The position numbers and the translations under genes are program-made. Source: Oasisia sp. SBJ-2009 (lineage: Eukaryota > Annelida > Polychaeta > Sabellida > Siboglinidae). From it: a DNA stretch of 64,000 bases. The stretch lies in contig OZ024857.1 in NCBI GenBank assembly GCA_964017155.1, positions 10,110,146 through 10,174,145 of the forward strand. Direction: 5' to 3'. Shown in pieces: positions 58,666-64,000 of this stretch (the stretch's first letter is position 1; each line of letters opens with the position of its first letter). The notes under the pieces are model-generated. The model ran no database searches. It had not been told where the DNA came from and saw nothing but the letters and a program-made list of their open reading frames with translations.

Positions 58666-60934
58666 ATGGTGATGAAATGTATGTTCAAGTTCCGCTACGG
58701 TTCCGAGTGTGATAACAGCAAACCACGTTCTTCTAACAAGGGGCGCGCTCGAATAGACTGTATCGTCAAAGCCAGTAAAATTTACTTGGACGATCTTCAT
58801 GTTGTACTTGAACAACAAATTGAAGAAGACGAAAACCTAACAGTATACTTTCATAGGAACTGTGTTTCACGCTACACTTCCTTATCAAAAACGGCCAAAC
58901 ATACACGAGAGCATTCGAATGCCAATGACCCTCCGGTCAAGAAAGCACATAGCTCTCAAAGTTCATTTGACTTCTTCTCTCAGTGTCTGTACTGTGGAGA
59001 GCGATGTGACCTGTCCAAGGACCCCAAAAATCCAAACAGATGGAGGCCAGCCTTCATATGTCGATCAACAGTCTCCGATCAGGACCAAACACCATACAAA
59101 CAATACGTCATTGAGAAGTGTGCCAGTCGTGATGATGCTTGGGCCGAAGAGGTACGCAGCGTGGTTGGCTCAATGTCAGATCTACATGCTGCCGAAGCAC
59201 GTTATCATAGGGACTGTAGGTGTAGGTTCTTTGCTAAAAGGCAACTTCCAACGGCACAAGAAGGTCAATCCCAGACTTCAGACTATCAACCAGATATGGC
59301 ATTGAAGCATGTCATAACCACCCTGCCATCAGTTCAGAAGCGTGTATGGAGTTCGGTTGAGCTATGTAAAGAGTACCAAGACCATGGTGGGACTGATCTT
59401 ACACGTTCACAACTAGTGGAGAAACTGTGTGTCCACTTTGATGGAGACTTACTCTTGATATCCTCACCGGGTTATGCCAATGTTGTGGCTTTTCAGTGTC
59501 ATGCAGCTGTGACACTGAAGATGTTCAAAGACAATGAGGACGATCTTGAAAACAACATTCGCCATGTCGCCAAGCAAATCAAAAAGGAATGTAAAGATAT
59601 TCCTCTAGATACAACAAAGTATCGACTGAACATAGACGAACAGCTAGTCCAAGAATCAGTCTCGTGTACTGTTCAGAATCTCTTAGCATCGATATCGACG
59701 AAGCTCGACAGTACTCCTCCGGCACTGCTGATTGGTAACATAATTACCAGCGTTGTGAGAAACAAGTCAACAGATCTACAAATTGCACTTGGTGTGTTAT
59801 TGAGAGACTACAAGTCGATACTTGGCTACACCTATGATTATGGCATTACCTGTACCTCCAGCCAGACTACCAGCACAGAAGGTAGTTCTTACTGTGAGCA
59901 GTAACAAGACACAGTTGATCGACTTGATCCTGGCAAGCCCACAAGGATGTGTTGAATGGGAAACTCGTTGTCACAGGTAACGATCCTGTACCTATTCAGA
60001 TCTATCAAGGTGTGGTGTCTAAGATGGAGGGAATGGTCATCATACACGAAGAAGCTGACACAATGATCATTCAACAAGTGGCTTATGTGGGTGCCACCAA
60101 CGTCCTCGTAGTAGCTGACGACACAGATATCTTTGTACTCCTGTGTCACTTTGTGTTCCGCGGCGATATCACTGTGCATGTTATGATGATATCCCCGATC
60201 CGGGGTAGGACAGTTATTGACATCAATGCTAGCGTAGACAAGAACCCTGCTATCATGGGTGATCTGTTGGCTGCACATGGTATCACTGGCTGTGCAACCT
60301 TTGCAACATATCATGGTATTGGCAAAGGGGCTGCACTGAAAATGTAAGATCCAGTGGTTTCTCTCTGTCCAAGGTTGGTGACATAACCAGCTCAGTAAAA
60401 GATGCGCTTGGACAGTTAACACCCTTTGTTCTGTCTTGCTATGGTCATCTGGAATCGGCATCTCTGACGGATGCTCGCCAGAAGTTATGGTCTAGGAAGG
60501 TCTCACGTAGTCTCGGTGCAGCACCAAAGCTGAAAACCCTGCCAGCTACAAATGAAGCGTTTGTGGAAAACGTAGCCAGGGCACATCTCCAGGTAGCCAT
60601 TTGGAAGCAGGCCCTACAACGGAACCCGCCAAATATGGATCCTCTCACCCATGGATGGACGCGACGTGATGGATCCACATCTCTGACTCCCACTACCGTT
60701 GCTGATGGTGTAATTCTTGCTCCAGATGACATACTGAAGATGATCAAGTGCTCTTGTGGCAGTACTACGCCATGCAAATCTAAGCGATGTGGATGCCACA
60801 ATGCCAACATGGCATGTACTTCATTCTGCGCCTGCCAAGGTGGTGATGGTTGCTTCAATGAGAAGACCATGGAACGGATCCAAGCAGATGATGGATCAGA
60901 TGATGATGATGATGATGCGAATGATGATGACTGA
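58666..60934 (+). pseudogene. Academ-like transposon protein, frameshifted: zinc-finger-like, XPG/FEN1-like, CXC
   Basis: Frame 1 is open from 58666 to 59904; coding continues in frame 2 (about 59852-59930), frame 0 (about 59937-60344) and frame 2 again (60344 to TGA at 60932-60934). That makes at least three frame changes and probably a small internal deletion near 59850. The N-terminal half has paired Cys/His clusters (FHRNCVSRY near 58849; CLYCGERCDL near 58984; YHRDCRCRF near 59203). The middle has HEEADT (60045-60062) and ADDTD (60114-60128), matching the acidic metal-binding residues of XPG/FEN1 nucleases, then GIGKG (60318-60332) where those enzymes carry a helix-hairpin DNA-binding turn. 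The C-terminus has CSCG...CKSKRCGCH...CACQGGDGC (60749-60859), a tesmin/TSO1-type CXC domain, and an acidic tail. No DDE/D transposase core was seen. ATTAAA at 61007-61012 could end the transcript. Confidence 0.75.
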
Positions 60935-61419
60935 TGATCTTTAATCTGGTGATTGACTGTTTGATAATTCTGACATTTGTTCATTGTGTGTGTGTGTACA
61001 ATGTGCATTAAAGAGATTGGAATATTGATATACAACTTATTGACTCGCAAGTTGAACACAATATCATGATTGTGGAAAATAACATAAAAATACCACAATT
61101 ATTTACATGATTTATTTTATGCCAAAAATGTTCATTAAGAAACAACATTTATGTTTCTGGCATATTTGAATGCTAAACGTTACAAATGTTAAGCCGATTT
61201 GTCCATATTCGGTCAATTCTAAAATTACCCCCTTCGCCATTGATGACCCAATATGTCGCAATGAATGTGATTTATGATTGAGATCTGTATATTATTCATC
61301 AATATAATTGACCTGCAGTAGCTTTAGGCAGTTTAAAATATAGAAATATTGATTTAGAGCGCATGTGTAGATGATTTCAAGTACGATTTTTTTAATGATA
61401 AACAAAAACAAAGGTCACA

Positions 61420-61758
61420 TGTCGGCCATCTTGAATTTCAAGATGGCCGCCAAATACTCAAAATTTAAAATTGTCCAATTGCATTTGTTGACCCCAAAAA
61501 CATATTTATACACAAAAATCATGTTTCTATGTCATTTAGAGACTGATATATCGAAATTTGGATATTTTGTGACCCCAAGAAATCTTGGGTGACGGTGCCC
61601 AACTTCAAACGTGAATATTTCAAATTGCTCAATGGTGAGAACTTCACATCAACCTGGATAGCATTACAGTGACCCTATGCCTTGATAATCAGCAGAGAAA
61701 AAAACTTTATCAGTGAATTTTGGGTTAGGGCAAAAATAGCCATCTCACAGCCGGACTA
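61420..61758 (-). repeat. Right terminal inverted repeat
   Basis: Inverse of 57795-58118. Contains a hairpin with 13-bp arms, CGGCCATCTTGAA (61423-61435) and TTCAAGATGGCCG (61437-61449), separated by one base. Confidence 0.9.
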
Positions 61759-61915
61759 ATTAGGAAGACGGTGCCAACTATGAACACAGACGAGGGGGCT
61801 ATAGGCTAAGTCACGTGTGGGACAGTCTGCTCGTCACGCCATCTATCGAGCAGTGACAATTCAATTCCTGAAGAAGGCCGCAGAAGGTGGCTGAAACGTT
61901 GATGTGACTGAGTAG
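61759..61915 (+). mobile_element. Penelope-like element fragment, right part and 3' end
   Basis: Begins with the duplicated ATT, then AGGAAGACG, continuing the target frame as RKTVPTMNTDEG before a stop. CTGAAGAAGGCC and GGCTGAAACGTTG at 61868-61900 form the hairpin-like segment often found at the 3' end of Penelope-like elements. Confidence 0.75.
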
Positions 61916-63642
61916 AAATTATTAGTTGTGTAATCATGAAATTTGCTTGAATAATAATTATAATGTTTCATTAAAATTGCAAATATGCAAGCTGTGGACA
62001 TAGATATTGCGTAACTATTGTATTGCTTGGGGATATACGACTAATTTTGTCGTTAGTGAAATTTGTATGATTACTCAACGAGTCAGTCCTTAGTGATATA
62101 GACACCCTTTTCAAGTATTGTTCGGCGGAACTACTCATTTAACAATACGTGGATATCCAAACTTATATTTGTACCGTAAAGTATCCAGTCTGTCACGAAA
62201 TAAACCCGGCTACGTCGGTGTTGCTGTGGTTTATGACGCCATAAAATAAAACATTCCTTTATCAGAAAAAAAACACCTACAAGTTGCCAAAGGGCACTCG
62301 ATCGTCCAGACCCCCACAGTATTCGAAGACATACTCTCACGCTTGTAAGCCATCCATCCTGTAGCATACCTGTGTGGCTGCCGGTAATAGATGCTCCATG
62401 GCCGCACAAGTCGCATGCTCTGTAGCGATGTCCCGTAGATTTCTCCGCGTGTGTCCCAATGTGGTCCATTACCCGCCGAGCAACACATCACTTACACAAC
62501 TCTGAAGCGTGTGCTGCGTCACCTCTTGGCTGTCGCGTCAGTTTGCAAAAGGCCACTGGGGGTATTAATTAAATGAAATTAAAATAATTAACGAGGCCTT
62601 CCCTTAGATTTTGTTTGATCAATTTGAGAGTTTTATCCGGCGAAAAGTTTAAATGATAAACAAAACTCTTGTTCCTAAGCAGGGTTTACTTGCCAAGTTG
62701 AACGCCGATGAGCGCTTGCATAATATAATAGTATATTATACTACTATGCTCATCTGCTTCTCTAAGCTACCAGTTGGCGATTTATTTCAAAAAACATAAA
62801 TGAAACTACTATTAATTGCGTGGGTATTTTACATGTTGTAGTTTCTAGGTTTTTTTTCTACTACTTGAAAAAAAATTGAACGGATCGTGGGTTGCTGTGT
62901 GGACAGGTGTATGTTGCAAAATGACATTCTGAAATGGTATTACTGGTAGTGCCATCTTGCGGATACGTTTATGCTAGGCGAGATAATGAACGATTGCTGT
63001 GATGTTTACAACATAGATAAAAAGGAATCCAAGGCAAAATCGCCTTCTGGCATAATCCTCTCGCAATGGACAAAATCCCCTTCGGACAAAATCCCCGTTG
63101 CGTTAGCCGTCATCATAGCTGTCAGGGACGTTTTGGTTTAGATTGTTCCACAAGCACCACATTCGGCCCAGACGCCGTCCGTGCCATATATATTACTATG
63201 TCGTTTTCCCGAGATATATTACTTTGTCGTTTCCCGAGATAGAAGTAAATCATAGTTTTTAAACCAAAAGGGCAAGAAACTAGATTAGTGCCCCTGTTTA
63301 GGGGTTATCGATGTCGGGGAATGCGATTCTAATCTAATTTTGTCAATTTCACATAATGGTCTCCCCATATTGGGATCAAATGTCAACCGTCAGCAGTATA
63401 TAGGAGCTCTTAACAGCAATTGTTGTTACAGCTGACATTCATCCCTGCTGTTCTTGGAAGAGAAAGCTACACTTATGTCACTATAAACGACATGTTGCAG
63501 ACGTTTGATGGTCGCGGTGAAAAACATGGCTTATTATCTTGTGTTTAGCGCATGATAGTTCAACCGTGAAAATATTGTGGAAAACACAACTAAATAAGGA
63601 AACTACAAAATAAGAATATAGATGTCTCTCGCTTCACAGAGT
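61916..63642. other. Intergenic, no gene seen
   Basis: AT-rich. A minus-strand frame at 62131-62469 is open for 112 residues without a recognisable domain. Near 63050-63100 ACAAAATCCCCTTCG-like phrases repeat two or three times. Confidence 0.45.
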
Positions 63643-63925
63643 CGTGGATAGTGTAGTGGTTAGCATATCCGCCTGGCATGCCAGCGGCCTGGGTTCAATG
63701 TCCGGTCAGGGCAGGCATGGTCTATTTGATGTTAAAACCTGGCTTTCAACATTTGGGGACTGTGTACCCCTCGTGAATCGGAGAATCACGTTAATGTCGA
63801 CCCCTTCTCAATTTGGGACGTAAAAGAACCATCAAGGACGACAAGCACCCTGGCAGTGACCAGCCTCAGTGCCAGCATAGAAAGGTCGGCTTGGCGTAAA
63901 TGTTCAGAAAAAGACTGACTAATGC
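63643..63925 (+). mobile_element. tRNA-derived SINE (SINE-b), plus-strand copy
   Basis: The head GTCGTGGATAGTGTAGTGGT, then TAGCATATCCGCC, with B box GGGTTCAATGTCC near 63690, resembles a glycine-type tRNA but with a mispaired anticodon stem. The body matches the minus-strand copy at 54632-54897 (GTGAATCGGAGAATCACG, TCTCAATTTGGGAC, GACGACAAGCACC). It ends near CAGAAAAAGA. Confidence 0.82.
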
Positions 63926-64000
63926 AATGAGACCTCAACAGATCATAACCTTTTAACCACAATACATACAGACTAGTCACTTAATAGAACCCAGCCGTGT

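Larger units (their letters stand above)
57795..61758 (+). mobile_element. DNA transposon with long TIRs, Academ-like, 3-bp TSD ATT
   Basis: 3,964 bp with ends TAGTCCGGC...GCCGGACTA. The inverted repeats are similar for at least about 330 bp (57795-58118 against 61420-61758), including CACCGTCACCCAAGATTTC with its inverse, and weaker similarity continues inward. ATT flanks both ends (57792-57794 and 61759-61761). Removing the element and one ATT restores the Penelope frame from AIWI into RKTVPTMNTDEG, which proves the boundaries. The internal gene has an XPG/FEN1-like nuclease segment, zinc-finger-like motifs and a CXC domain. Academ elements are known for an XPG nuclease, a Cys-rich finger and 3-4 bp duplications, so that superfamily is the best fit; assignment is by eye. 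Confidence 0.85.

Noticed and set aside
59889..60461. 190-residue minus-strand frame across the transposon gene
   Set aside because: Shadow of the + strand coding sequence, which carries the recognisable XPG-like motifs.
57795..61758. Assignment of the transposon to Kolobok, hAT or piggyBac
   Set aside because: The duplication is ATT, not TTAA or 8 bp, and no transposase of those families is visible.
63643..63713. Functional glycine tRNA gene
   Set aside because: The anticodon stem is mispaired and the sequence continues into a SINE body shared with 54632-54897.

Overview
The window is eukaryotic nuclear DNA from an invertebrate animal. The genes are split by GT-AG introns (one is 15.7 kb), and much of the rest is microsatellite, minisatellite and transposon remnants. 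A marine lophotrochozoan such as a mollusc is my best guess, at low confidence, from the repeat style: tRNA-headed SINEs, L2/CR1 LINEs, a Penelope-like element and very long CA, ACTC, GGCA and CACACG tracts. There are no prokaryotic features, no complete rRNA or tRNA genes and no CRISPR.

I can support two host genes. (1) On the + strand at 32164-51459, four coding exons join into a 337-residue ankyrin-repeat protein of the ANKRD33/ANKRD33B (photoreceptor ankyrin repeat) type. A CpG-rich stretch precedes its first exon and an AATAAA signal follows its stop. (2) On the - strand at 55586-53334, three exons join cleanly into a 166-residue secreted protein. Its core resembles an NlpC/P60-type peptidase, but serine and glutamine occupy the expected catalytic Cys and His positions.

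Layout. 0-17.6 kb is intergenic: LINE scraps, a 1.3-kb CA-rich block, several microsatellites, a 16-bp minisatellite of about 93 copies, a SINE and a foldback element. 17.7-25.3 kb holds a 5'-truncated L2/CR1-type LINE, a 48-bp satellite, and an A-B-A' structure in which a 1.24-kb segment (A) appears twice around a 2.07-kb segment (B). The other copy of B lies at 39.3-41.4 kb, in intron 1 of the ankyrin gene. 25.3-31.7 kb is intergenic. 32.2-51.8 kb is the ankyrin gene, its introns filled with repeats. 53.3-55.6 kb is the secreted-protein gene, whose second intron holds a SINE and a LINE scrap. 57.5-61.9 kb is a nested insertion: a 3,964-bp DNA transposon with long terminal inverted repeats sits inside the GIY-YIG endonuclease region of a Penelope-like element. 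The target reads in frame across the site once one copy of the 3-bp duplication ATT is removed, which fixes the transposon's ends. Its decayed gene carries zinc-finger-like, XPG/FEN1-like and CXC (tesmin/TSO1-like) segments, and I see no DDE transposase. The window ends in intergenic DNA with a full-length tRNA-headed SINE.

Most long open frames here are artefacts of tandem repeats whose unit has no stop codon, and are not annotated as genes.
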